This document shows positions 22,701-34,027 of a stretch of DNA of 64,000 nt, piece after piece. The first letter of the stretch is position 1. Each line of letters opens with the position of its first letter. Source of the stretch: Chionoecetes opilio (lineage: Eukaryota; Arthropoda; Malacostraca; Decapoda; Majidae); assembly GCA_016584305.1 (NCBI GenBank), contig JACEEZ010000170.1:295001-359000 (forward strand). The letters run 5' to 3'. A model generated the notes under the pieces. The model worked only from the letters and a program-made list of their open reading frames with translations. It did not search any database and was not told where the DNA came from. A program made the position numbers and the translations under genes.

Positions 22701-23361
22701 AGAACGAGAGAGAGACATTCCCCCTAGTGAACGTAGTTCTGCTTGCGCGTAGGTTGAGCATTCTTTGGTCGACCAAGGTTGAGGTGTGAATGAATTGGTG
22801 TAGCTCGTTGCCGCCAGCCGATGGGGAGTGATGCAAAAAATTCTAGGTGGATCACGGTACCAAAGACGGGTCTTTTGAATCTTGAAAATCTTGAATCTGA
22901 ATTATAATTGCGACGTTTTTCAATTTGGCTTCGTTTCCAAGAAATAAAACGACAATATTGTATTTTCCACTATTATTTGTTTTGTCACGAAGTTTTTTAT
23001 TACTTCATTGACAAACTGCTTCTCAAACAAGTGAAGATAAATCACAGTAACTTAAACAATACTCCGGGCCAAGAACCCGGGTTTATGTGAAAAATTTATT
23101 GGCAGCAATTTCTCAAGTTCCCCATCACTGTAGAAGCCTTAAAGAAGGAAGAAAAAAACAAAATTTCCTCACCAATCACACTTTCAAACACCCAAATTTC
23201 GCTACCAAACTGTGAATGACAACACGATGATGTGAAATCTGTCACTAGCTAGTTTTCTTATTTGAATGTCACTTTTTTCCAAATTATTTCCTATTTACCT
23301 TATACTAAAACCTTCCCCCCCTAACACACTCCATTGTTCCCCGAGCGGGCTTAGATTTAAG

Positions 23362-23818
23362 GTCATTTGTATTAAATAGTATTTAAATACATTTTGTGTA
23401 TTTAAAATGTATTATAAATACATTGGTTTTCATGTATTTTAAAAACAGTATTAAATACTTTTTTGATATTTAAATACATTGTATTTAAATACTTATAATT
23501 AAAAAAAGTAAAACTTTTTTTCGTTAGTTTTTTGGCCATAAACCCCCCCAAATCTGGGAACCCCGGGTGACAGGAACCCGTGTTTCCACTTGCCAAGGAA
23601 ATTCCTGAAGAAGGGAAAATTTAGGTGAGTAGGAAAACTAAGGAAACCCAAAATTTTAAGGAAAAACCTAAGGAAATCCATTTTGTTCGGACATGTTAAA
23701 TTTGTGTGTACTGAAAAGTATTACAAATGTATTAAATAAAATTTGAGTATTTATTTTTTAGTATTTAAAAAATTTCGTAAAATATTTTTTAGTATTTAGT
23801 TTTTAAATACATTCAAGA
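23362..23818. repeat. GTATTTAAATAC repeat field, copy 2
   Basis: Degraded counterpart of 12536-13015. It then jumps directly to sequence equivalent to about 17688 of copy 1. Confidence 0.6.
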
Positions 23819-24842
23819 TTTAGTCCCCCAGTTTTGATTGTCCTTTGTTTTCTCTAAAAATGTTCCACACCCACAACAGGGAGAAGAATGGGGTGTACAG
23901 CCCCTGCCCCCCATCCCCCTCCCCCCCCGGGGACCCCCAAAATTCCTGTACCAAAGACTCAACAGTGGGGACATCTGGACCCCTCGGTGAGCTGAGAGAA
24001 AGACATGGGCCCGTACGGAGTCATGACGGTAGGCGGAGAACGCGAACGGCAGCCCTTCGCTTACCATAAGAGGGTTTAAAAAACCCGAAATTTTTGGGAA
24101 CGAAGAGCAGGGACGCGGTTGGGGTCAAGATTGGAGACAGGGACCCGGTCTTCACAAAACTTCGATGAATTTTTTTTTTACTTTCCAATCTGAGGGATTA
24201 AGAGATATTTTTAAAAATTTTCTCCCAATATGTTTTTAAGTATAAGTATAGATTATTAGGTATACTAGCGGCAAAAGGATTTTAGTGACAATAAGAAGGG
24301 GGTTTCGGGTAACGGGGCGGCTATTGTTTTAGCCGCCCGCCATCAAGGGGCCCCTGCCGAACCCCAGCAATTTCGTACGCATAGTTCCCATGAGCGGAAA
24401 GAGAAATTACGTATACACCCTCTACTGTTAATTAACTTCATTAGATATATATATCATAAACTTCATGCCGTCGCAACGTTCTTTTGATGTTTGTGTGAGA
24501 AAAGGGAAAAATTATACACTATTTTAGTCGTACGGGGCCCCGCAGTTGAAGCAACATTTTTACCAAACTTTCCCCAGGCTTTAAACCTCAACCACCCCCC
24601 AGTGTGGGACTCTCGTAAAGATAGAAGGTTTTCCGTTCGTCGTACCCGTGTTGGGCGCCTACGCTTCAGCTCTCGGTCGGGCCATGGGTTTTCAGTATTA
24701 GGGGGGAAAGTGAGTTTTTGTATCTCTTTTGTGTCTAGTTTAGTTCCTACCTGTTTTTTGTATCTTTTTTTACATCATGCTCAGTTTTTAGATGATATTT
24801 TTTTTGCAGTCTATTACACATGGAAATAGGTAATTTACTATA

Positions 24843-25080
24843 CCGTCAAAAAACTATAGTCGCCAGTCACTCGCCACTAATTATGTCGCCAGGTCCCAAA
24901 TATTACAAATTTTCTGCATCACTACAGATTTGATGTGTCACGAAGAATGTAGGTGATGTACATAATATAAACTACGTGCATGCCTCTTAAGTGGAAAAAA
25001 TTTTTGGGGAAAAAATCGTAAATTTTGGGCCCCGGCGACATTAGTGCATGGTGAGTGATGACGATATAGGTTTTTTACGG
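24843..25080. mobile_element. TA-flanked inverted-repeat MITE, copy 2
   Basis: Corresponds to 18776-19032, recognisable by the ACTATAGTCGCCAGTCACTC left arm and the terminal TTACGG. Confidence 0.65.
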
Positions 25081-25167
25081 TTTTGAAAATTATCTAACAT
25101 TTTACCTCTCGCGTCCCCGCCCCCATAATTGTATTATAAAACACTAATGGTTTCTCTTTTGGATTAG

Positions 25168-25391
25168 GGGAAAGCGCCCGGACGGGGCGGAAGTACACCT
25201 TTGGACAGGTGCTCGACAAGGGGGTTTAAGTGGGGAGGATTTTCAACACCGTCCTGCCGGCCCCTCCCATCCCCCCTCCCGCTAGAGCCCCTCGCCATTT
25301 TTTCCCAAAAATTGTCCAGATTCCCCAAAATTCCTGTGGGGGCAAGGCGACGGGGCGACGCTGTGCACCATCAGTTTAAAATATACGGCAG
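25168..25391 (+). pseudogene. Second copy of the AMP-binding (ligase) exon, frame-disrupted
   Basis: Matches the exon at 19125-19353 but is 224 bp where that one is 229 bp, with several one- to three-base differences in homopolymers. Acceptor (GGATTAG) and donor (CAG|GTGAG) are kept. No continuous frame survives; pieces such as the GACGCTGTGCACCATCAGTT segment are identical to copy 1. It is either a pseudogenised duplicate or, more likely in my view, the same exon in poor sequence. Confidence 0.6.
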
Positions 25392-25393
25392 GT

Positions 25394-25434
25394 GAGAAGA
25401 GGAGAGGGAGAGGGGAGAGAGAGAGAGAGAGGAG

Positions 25435-25481
<47 letters not shown>

Positions 25482-25530
25482 GAGAGAAGAGGGGGAGAGG
25501 GGAGAGAGAGGGGAAGGGGGGAGAGGGGGG

Positions 25531-25562
<32 letters not shown>

Positions 25563-25601
25563 GGGGGGTGAGGGAGAGAAAGGAGGAGAGAGAGAGGGGA
25601 G
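25394..25601. repeat. Imperfect (GA)n/(GGA)n microsatellite
   Basis: Long purine tract after the copy 2 ligase exon, with GGGG and GAAGG interruptions. Confidence 0.9.
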
Positions 25602-25795
25602 AATACATTCCCGATTTGGGTATTTCCCTTTAGGGTATAATTCCAACGATATCGCTGACGTTCTCATTGACGACCCCACCTTTTCTCCCCCCTATGCTAC
25701 GTTTTTGGGGTTTCAGGCAATCACCCCCCACAACATTTAGTGCCATAGCTTTTCCCCTAAACGCAACCCGTGATCTGAAACAAGTGGTTGACCTA

Positions 25796-26330
25796 CAAAT
25801 AACATTCAAGTACTTCTCTACTTTCTTGTTCACGTCCATCCCGTTATCATCCACTTCACTCACACGGTCTTTAAGCACCCCACACACTCAGGGATCAAGG
25901 TCACACGTCTATCAGAACACGCGCGTTATCACCGGGGTCGATGACACATTCAAACTGAGGCGCTCCATCATGTAGTGAAGTCCCTCTTATGATTGAAATT
26001 TGTTTTATGATAATGAACAATTGAGAATACAGATAATTTTCAATAAGCAATATATTTTTCTTTTGACAGTTTATATAGGGATTTTGACAATAATTTCTAT
26101 GGGTTAGTAAGGTCCTATTGAAACGGTGAGGGTTGAGTAAACTCACACTGGAGAACTTTGGGTTTTATTGTTAGCCAAAACGGTGAGGTTAACTGCCTTT
26201 AAGAGCAGTGAATATTACTGAATAGCTAGTGTAGGCAGTGGGCAGCAAGGCAGTCTCGCTCAGACTCACACTGTTGCCAACTTGCCACAGCCGCGGCGTG
26301 ACGAGTGACGATGCTCGAGAAGCGATTATA
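25796..26330. other. No gene recognised
   Basis: Clean sequence after the duplication ends. A minus-strand frame at 25901-26146 (containing GAPQFECVIDPGDNARVLID) and an opposing plus-strand frame exist, but neither matches anything I know. Confidence 0.4.
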
Positions 26331-26339
26331 ATTTGCTAG

Positions 26340-26640
26340 ATTTGCTGGTTACGTAAGAACATAAGCAAATAAGGAAGCTACAAGAGGCTGCGAGACCTAC
26401 TATAGCTACACGTAGTAGTTAACACTACCTATACATCCACCTTTCACAACCATCCATGAATTTATCCAGCCTCCTTTTAAAGCTCCCCTCTTGACTCCGC
26501 ACTGACCACCTAACGACTAGTCCATTCCAATCATTTACCACCTTATTTGTGAACCAGTTTTTCCTTATTTCCTATTTAAATCTACGCATTTCCAGCTTGA
26601 ATCCGTTACTTCTTGTTCTTCCCGGATTACTACCCTCTCT
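26340..26640 (-). pseudogene. 3' end of the CR1/Jockey-like retroelement, minus-strand copy
   Basis: The reverse complement matches 7920-8175 and 20210-20455: AAGAAGTAACGGATTCAAGC, the GGTGGTCAGTGCGGAGTCAA region, and a TTATGTTCTTACG end at 26345-26357. The order of conserved RT C-terminal codons is kept with stops. It is a third, independent insertion of the family. Confidence 0.8.
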
Positions 26641-27048
26641 AACTTTCATGCATAAATACATAAGAGTACAATGTCGTGCCAAAACACTTATTTTTTAAGC
26701 CCCTTTCACACATTCTAGAGTAGCAAGCCGAGTAGCGCCGAATCCCAAATCGGCGTCTACTCGTGGAGAAAAGGCGACACTGACACCCGACACTGTTGTA
26801 TCGGTCGTTTCTCGTGTACCCAATCACGAATTAGTACGCGTTGGTACAACTTTGCTAAGAGTCTGTACGTATAGTTACGAGTACTTACGAGTGTATCCAC
26901 GAATCTGTACGAGTCACTACGAATTGGTAGAAATTTCACATTTTTGCTGACGAATTGCTACGAGTCGCTAAGAGTTGCTATGAGTCATTTACGAGTTGCT
27001 ACGACATTGCAAGAGTTTGCTACGAGTTTGTACGACCCGGTGGCTTGA

Positions 27049-27290
27049 TCTGACTGATCTGGGAGGGAAATCCTTATCTCGTGTGAGATACAGGGTCATC
27101 TGCACCTCACCCCGGGAGGCGGGTACGTCACAAACCCCCGGCTAACACCCGGTACCCATTCACTACTGGGTGGACAAGGGTTCGGGTGTTTTTATGGAGA
27201 CCGCCCATGTTTCTCCGCTCCGCCCGTGGATCCAACCCGGGACTTCGTGGTTGTGAACCGAGCTTGCTAACCACTACACTACGGAGCAAC
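27049..27290 (-). mobile_element. tRNA-Val-like SINE inside the MITE
   Basis: The reverse complement starts GCTCCGTAGTGTAGTGGTTA, keeps the TTCACAA anticodon loop and the GTCCCGGGTTGGATCC B-box, and has the same body (AATGGGTACCGGGTGTTAGC) as the 1896 copy. The acceptor pairing GCTCCG/CGGAGC is better here. It lies wholly within the MITE, so it is younger than the MITE. Confidence 0.85.
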
Positions 27291-27602
27291 CGTCACTACG
27301 AATGAGTCACTACGTCACTACTTGAGTCACTACGAATAGGCAATGAGTCGCTACGATAAATGACAAGTCTCTACGAGTTGATTGGCAGCGAGCGAAGCGA
27401 GCTGCTACTTACCATAAGACCCGTTCGCGTAAGGGGAATGGAACCAAGTTTAAGCCAAAAAGTGAATAACTACTCCTAAATATTGTCGGATTGAGCTGAA
27501 ATTTGACATGCAAGTAGTGCTGTCAAAATCAATGGGGGTCTGTGTAACAAACTTTTTGCGTAGAACAAGCCCTTAATGAGTAATTAGTGTAATGAGTTAA
27601 TT

Positions 27603-27635
27603 GGCTGGAACGTGGCTCGCTGCCACGTTCCAGCC
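27603..27635. repeat. Perfect 13-bp hairpin
   Basis: GGCTGGAACGTGG, 7-nt loop CTCGCTG, then the exact complement. It lies within the 26698-27946 element and may be a structural remnant of a nested element. Confidence 0.7.
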
Positions 27636-27949
27636 GCAAGAACTGAGCCAAAAGCAAAGGGGCCAGAGGCTGGACGCCTATACTTGATACTAGTAGTTAC
27701 GACCCGGCTACGCATCCGCTACGCATCCAAAAGTCGTGACGTTGCGCGGCCAGATTTTGAACATGTCCAAAATGTCCAGCCCCTCGCACGCATACCCAAG
27801 ACACCTCGCGACCCTGCCACGACTCTCACTACTTGATACGACTTGATGGCGACTATCCACGAGTACCTACGAGCGCGCCCACGTGTTTTCGCGAGTAACG
27901 AGTTGCCACAATTAGGCGCGCTACTCTATAATGTGTGAAAGGGGCTTTA

Positions 27950-28940
27950 AACACAGTGGCACACCATTCACACTATGGGGACGGTCACGCTTAGGTTGAG
28001 GTCTCGCTCCGGTCGCGAGTTGGCTCATATAATTTCCTTTCCCTTGGCCAGTACTTCCACTCACAGGGATTTGAATTCCTTAGATGAGCTTCTAAAATTC
28101 CTAAGATGTCACGAAAATTCCTTAGATTTCTTTCGATTGTATATGTACGTATATAGATTATATTATTATGTAGGTAAATATATGAATGAAAGAATTCTAT
28201 AATACAATTACTGACAGCAAAATTACCCACGCAAAAGATACCAAAAACGTGCAGACCTCAGAGTCACAATATAACATTACACAAGGAAAGCAGTACGAGG
28301 AGGAATATGTTTAGTTTAAAGCCATCCTTCACCTCAATAGTGAGTTCTTTCAACTCACTTCCACAAAAAAATAGACATTAGGGTGCATCATGTTTATTTT
28401 CTAACTGATCAAGCACTGCAGCGAAGAGGAAACCACAGTTGAAGTGATTTTCCAGGCTACAAATCATTACCAGTAAATAGGCCACTACACTGAATATTAA
28501 GATCCCGTTCCAAATGTCCATAAATCTTGGTTAGATAGGCAACTTGCAGACAACTTGGTGCTAGCGACCAATACTTGATGTTATTTTAACCAAAATAAGG
28601 CAATCTTAAGTGTTCTTATGTTGAAAATCAGGTTTTCACTAATAAAACCAATGGTTTTTATATACTCATGTCCATACCATGAACATTGGCTAGAAGAAAT
28701 AGTATTTGAAAGTATGATCTACTTATATATGGTCCGACAGCCTTTCACCCGTGGGCTGCGGCAAGCCTTCCGGAAGGCTCTGCTGAGCGACTACGGCATG
28801 CCTTCCGGAAGCGCGATTTTCAATTGCATACAAAAACCGCGCCAACATTCGTAGAAGTCCACAAACTGTGTCACATGTAGGCCGCTATGTCAGCCCTCGA
28901 TACCACACATCACCATCTGCCTAACTACGCTGTACGTATG
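27950..28940. other. No gene recognised
   Basis: AT-rich non-repetitive sequence. Short degenerate ATTCCTTAGAT/AAATTCCTAAGAT repeats occur near 28070-28130, and a GCCTTCCGGAAGGC palindrome occurs near 28765. No convincing exon. Confidence 0.5.
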
Positions 28941-28947
28941 GAAACCA

Positions 28948-29270
28948 CTCCTTGGGGTTTTTTCCCAAGATTTTGGGATATAGGCCATGGCCTTGTGATA
29001 CTTCTTGTCTATCTTGGGATTTTTGAGGGATTATTCAAGTATTTCTCCAGTGGTTTATCTCAAGGTAAGCATATGTACCGTATTTACGATTCAGTTTCAA
29101 TGTTTTCTTAACGACCTTGGGCTATTTTTGTCTATCTTAGGATTTTTTGGGGGTCAGTCTTGGGTCAGTCCTAAATACGGTACACATGCTTACCTTGAGA
29201 TAAACTACTGGAGAAATACTTGAATAATCCCTCAAAATCTTGGGAAAAATCCCAAGGAGTGGCATCCCTG
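28948..29270. repeat. Fold-back inverted repeat
   Basis: The left arm (about 28948-29085) and right arm (about 29170-29270) are reverse complements around GGGATTATTCAAGTATTTCT and TCTCAAGGTAAGCATATGTA. The outer ends read CACTCCTTGGGGTTTTTTCC and its near complement. A ~45-bp insertion with GTCTATCTTGGGAT sits in the left arm, and the spacer repeats that motif. Probably a MITE; no target duplication was identified. Confidence 0.65.
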
Positions 29271-29279
29271 ACCCCACTT

Positions 29280-31030
29280 CAGTAGTCTCTCGCAAGCCTT
29301 TTGGTGCCATTCGCGCCAGATATTTCAACTCCCGACCACAACCACACCACAACCCCATACGTTTGGGTTAAAACTAGATATATTGCTGGATGCGGATTTT
29401 TACTACCTTGACGTTGATGTGATTTTCATCCAATTCTGTAATGGTCACTATTTCACTCACATTGCCGCACTGTGGGCACTAAACAAAATCACAGCTCCCG
29501 CAGTCCCCGGGGGGTTAAGAAACTGTTACGTCAAAATGTTTGGGTGAATATATTTCTCCATTGATGCTGAAAGATTATAATTATAGATTGTGTGCACAAG
29601 GGTAGTATGATTTCTGATTCCATAAATAACATGATTAACACCATGGATGATTTCGTCATCCAACATCATAAACATAAACACGGCCTGCCTGCCATAGTAC
29701 GATGTTTGTATACTATTTCATGAGTGACGTTCGCTGACGAAGCTAGTCACTTGTGTTTACTAGGTAACTATAAGTGCCCTGGCGCAGGAACGTCCAGGGA
29801 ACCATTGAACACTTGCCGCTGCAGTGTCCACGCCCCCAATTTCCGATTTCCGAAAACACCGTGTATGGCTACATTCTCAAATCCTCGCCCTGAACTATAT
29901 CACACTTGACCTTGTCGTACAATGTCGAAAATTGCCGTACACTCATCTGGCAACATAATGATAACAAGCGTTCATTAATGCATTACTCTAAATTTATACC
30001 ATAATATAATGCTATATTGACTAAATGAGATGTTTACCGAATCGGAAATTGTATGTACGAGTTGATTTTATGGAGAAAATAATTACTATTATACGCATAT
30101 ATTTTCATTTTCTATGCATCCTAGACACCAATGTCACATTTGTTAAATGAATTTGAATAATCTTTTGATTTGAAACAACTATATAGAAGCATGTACAAAA
30201 AATGATCTATGATTTCCCAAAACTGTTATTTGAGTGAGATTCACGGGCTCTAACGGATCATAAAACGATTTGTAGGGGTCCTTTACAGGCCTAGGTATAA
30301 AGTTTAGGCTACGTTTTCTGAAAATTCGTTTTTTTACGATAGATTGAGATAGCTGGTTTTTCTTTTATAAAGATGCGTTAAGTAACCTTTTAAGATATAT
30401 ACGAGAAAACCAGAAAAGAATGTAAATTTATAAAACATTTAAAAATTCCTGGATCAGAATATGGTTTTGCCAAATTTTTTTTTTAAAGTATTTTTTCCCT
30501 CGAAAAAATTTGTTTTAAATTTATTGAGCCTAAACAGTGCATCAAAAGGATTTTTACCACACGAGCAATTACTAATACCCATAATAATTTTTGTGGTGGT
30601 TAGCATGCCGCAAAGGTCCCCGTACGGGGCCTCAAGATTTCCCAGAAAAAAGGATGACCCATGATCGCCCCACGCAAACCCAAGCATGAGAATACTCTTC
30701 AAAATGAATAAAGGAGGGCTCGGGGGGGCCTTTTTCCTCCCCCATCTCCGCTCCTTATCTTCGTCTTGATGCTCCTTTTGTAGGCAGCTTCCTCAACCTG
30801 AAGGGGATAAAGCAGCAGTGTAGGTAGTACCTACATGCGTAGAATCCGTAGATAGATCTAAAGAGAGAGACAGACAGACAGAGACAAATAGACACATATG
30901 TACGCTGATAATTCGTTGATATTATTATTGCCTACTATTACTTATGTTATAATTGTTGTTATCATTATTATTATCATTACTGTCATTATTATCATTTTAA
31001 AAAGTGATGAAGGAGACACGTGCTGAGAAG
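29280..31030. other. No gene recognised
   Basis: About 1.7 kb of AT-rich sequence with a short ATT/ATC microsatellite near 30925-30995. A minus-strand frame at 30454-30702 is not similar to anything I know. Confidence 0.5.
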
Positions 31031-31035
31031 TGAGT

Positions 31036-31236
31036 ACTTTATTCCTTACTAGTTTCGCCTTTACTGGGCTTCTTTAGAGGAATACGGCTCGCAGGCCAAC
31101 TGTTTATATCCATCGGGAGGGACTACCGACTGCATATCTATCCGTTCCGATGGATATAAAGATAGGACAGTCGGCCTGCGAGCCGTATTCCTCTGAAGAA
31201 GCCCAGTAAAGGCAAAACTATTATAATAAGGAATAA
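31036..31236. ncRNA. Fold-back carrying two degenerate hammerhead-ribozyme-like motifs (Penelope-like element remnant)
   Basis: Two arms (about 31041-31118 and 31152-31234) are reverse complements. On the minus strand the left arm reads ATTCC, CT, CTAAAGA, a GCC-loop-GGC stem II, GAAAC, TA, GTA, then AGGAAT. This is the order of a type I hammerhead with stem I ATTCC/GGAAT and a two-base-pair stem III, with one core change (CTAAAGA for CTGANGA). On the plus strand the right arm has the correct CTGAAGA (31193-31199) but AAAA for GAAA at 31214-31217 and an enlarged stem III. Hammerheads of this small-stem-III form are known from Penelope-like retroelements. No Penelope RT or GIY-YIG domain is visible nearby. 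Confidence 0.6.
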
Positions 31237-31398
31237 AGTCAGTGCATTAACAGCAGTGCAATGTTTCTTCTCTTGCTATATCTTCTACCATTATTTTCGT
31301 GCTGATTTGCTCCTCTGAACTTGCTAACTGCATGCCTCCCCCTCTCTCCAATGCTGACAAAATCAGTGTGCCCAAGATAACAACATTTGCATCATAGC

Positions 31399-31660
31399 AG
31401 AAAAAAGGAAAGAAGAAGCCAGACAAGGTCAAACAAGTAATATCTGAGGAAAATGGAGTTACAATCGTCCTTTGTTTCAAACAGGATCTAAGTGATGAAG
31501 CAAGGATTGATGCGTTCAGTAATGAATGGCTGGAATACCCACCATTTATGTTTGAAGCAGACAGGGATGAATATAATATGCGGAATGGAACCAAATCAGA
31601 CTTTATAGTGACACTACAGGATAAGGTTGCTGATTCATGGGTGCCTTTGAAGGAATTGCC
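31399..31660 (+). CDS. Possible coding exon or gene fragment of unknown function
   Basis: After a CATCATAG acceptor-like site, an open frame runs about 87 codons. It begins QKKGKKKPDKVKQVISEENG and includes VTIVLCFKQDLSDEARIDAF, EWLEYPPFMFEADRDEYN and SDFIVTLQDKVADSWVPLKE. The composition is protein-like (balanced charged and hydrophobic residues, no low complexity), unlike the surrounding frames. It runs directly into a repeat beginning GGCAGTGGCGCACCTAGG at 31668, so it is truncated there. I do not recognise the family. It may be a fragment of a retroposed gene or of a transposon protein. Confidence 0.35.
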
Positions 31661-32079
31661 CATCGGCAGTGGCGCACCTAGGGGGGTGCCAAGGGGGCCA
31701 TGGCCTCCCCCAAAATTTCCTTGCTTGTATGAAACCAGAATACACTAACAGTCAGTAAAAAAAAATAATACCTGTTCTAGCGATGTGGCCGCGTCACCTG
31801 ACCGTGTGCACCTATACCTTGATTTGGTCGCGCTTATGCTTTACCATAGACCACTGTATACCTGAGTGGGCATTTTCGAAGGGGCTCTAAACTACACCCT
31901 CTTAGCGTCCTAAGACCGACTTAGTTATACCGGGCCAAGAAGATTACTAAGAAAGCATTTTCGGGCGTCATCTTAGCCTCGTGTAAGGGGACAGAAGGCC
32001 AACCCTTCTTAGTGCCACCTAACCAATCAGCGCGCGCGACACAAGTCTGTATTTGGCGGGAAATACGTATACCACGCCG

Positions 32080-32700
<621 letters not shown>

Positions 32701-32746
32701 TCCACACACATATCATAGCCAGTATGTGATATTATCGTGAATAACG

Positions 32747-32815
32747 ACACTTTTTTTCTGGTGTGTTTTGATATGTTTAGAATTAATCTGCTAACCGTTT
32801 CTGTCGCAAATCATA
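32747..32815. mobile_element. One arm of the TTTTTTTCTGGTG fold-back family
   Basis: TTTTTTTCTGGTGTGTTTTG followed by AATTAATCTGCTAACCGTTTC matches the arms of the fold-back at 42047-42400. Confidence 0.7.
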
Positions 32816-33233
32816 TCTATTCCGCCCAGCCCACCCCTATATATATAGTATATATATAGCCCACACCTATATATATATATACATAGTGTATTATACAGCC
32901 TAATATACTATATACAGTCTAAAATATATAATATATAACCAATAATATAACCATTGTTGTTATGGTGACGGAGAAAATTGCGGGATAAGACGACCCCAAC
33001 CCTGCCTTAGTTTACACTCGCTGCACTGTCTTAGGCGGAGCGAACTTTGCTTCCGAAAATGTACACCTAGCGCTAAGATGGTCTTAGTCCCCTAAGATGG
33101 TCTTAGTAGTGTTCCAAAATGCCGCCCCTGGACTGCACACGCGACAATGTTTTGAATTGCGTGGCTGCATAGGGGCCTGCGGGGCGCCCGACAAAGAGAT
33201 ATAGTGGTCTATGGACTATAATATAGACTGGTT

Positions 33234-33895
33234 TATCAGTATATATGATATACTGAAATCTTCGTATATGTTTGTTCTATAATATTATCAAATAAAAAAC
33301 AGTAAAACACGCTAAAGAAATGCCATTACGAGACTATGAAGAAATATGCATGAACTTAAAATTCACTTAACTCTTCGCCATTTAAAACTTTGCGAGTCAA
33401 CTTTTATCATGAAAGGTATTAATAGAAACGCAATTTTATTAGCTTTCCATTGATATATTTCGTTATCTGATAAATTAATTAGAACCATGCATAAATTACC
33501 GTTAAATAAATAAATAAAATCATCAATCGGGTAATTTTCCCGATTGATGATGTTATTTATTTACTTATATATTTCATTTTCTGATAAATGAATTAGCACC
33601 ATGTATAAATTAGTGTTAACTAAATTTGCATGGTTCTAATGAATTTATCAGATAACGAAATATAGCAATGGAAAGCTAATAAAATTGCGCTTCTATTGAT
33701 ACCCTTCATGATAAAAGTTGACTCGCAAAGTTTTAAATGGCGAAGAGTTGAAGTGAATATTAAGTTCATGCATATTTCTTCAGAGTCTCGTAATGGCATT
33801 TCTTTACCGTGTTTTACTGTTTTTTATTTGATAATATTATAGAACAAACATTTACGAAGATTACAGTATATCATATATACTGATAAACCAGTCTA
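33234..33895. mobile_element. Nearly perfect 662-bp palindromic fold-back element
   Basis: Starts TAGACTGGTTTATCAG and ends with its complement, with TA on both sides. The arms run ~330 bp to a centre at about 33525-33555, ATCAATCGGGTAATTTTCCCG, followed by its mirror. Arm-to-arm differences are few apart from a duplicated 'ATTTCATTTTCTGATAAATG' block around 33567-33660. It is the uninterrupted form of the element split at 2930-7331. Single-strand folding would give one long hairpin. No protein is encoded. Confidence 0.85.
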
Positions 33896-33902
33896 TATGA
33901 TG

Positions 33903-33905
<3 letters not shown>

Positions 33906-33962
<57 letters not shown>

Positions 33963-33970
33963 ATATATAT
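33906..33970. repeat. (AT)n microsatellite
   Basis: Plain AT array abutting the palindromic element. Confidence 0.95.
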
Positions 33971-34027
33971 GAATCCGAGCGGCCCTCCGACTTCAGGGCA
34001 AGTTCAGGCCAATGTGCAACAGGCCGA

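Larger units (their letters stand above)
22500..25790. other. Second low-quality-looking island
   Basis: Across this stretch, sequence that is clean in copy 1 (for example 18050-19640) appears with lost or expanded homopolymers and missing bases, which also breaks the AMP-binding exon. The one-sided pattern suggests base-calling or consensus error more than natural decay. Confidence 0.6.
26698..27946. mobile_element. TTA-flanked MITE (PIF/Harbinger-like) with internal ACGAG repeats
   Basis: Terminal inverted repeats AGCCCCTTTCACACATT and its complement are flanked by TTA on both sides (26695-26697 and 27947-27949), the 3-bp duplication typical of PIF/Harbinger elements. Subterminal DNA is full of degenerate TACGAGT/CTACGAG motifs (26860-27030 and 27285-27380, again near 27840-27880). 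A SINE is inserted at 27049-27290. No transposase frame. Confidence 0.8.

Noticed and set aside
25667..25975. 102-codon frame after copy 2 (MTTPPFLPPMLR...)
   Set aside because: It spans the end of the low-quality island and the duplication boundary. It does not continue the ligase domain in any phase that I tried.
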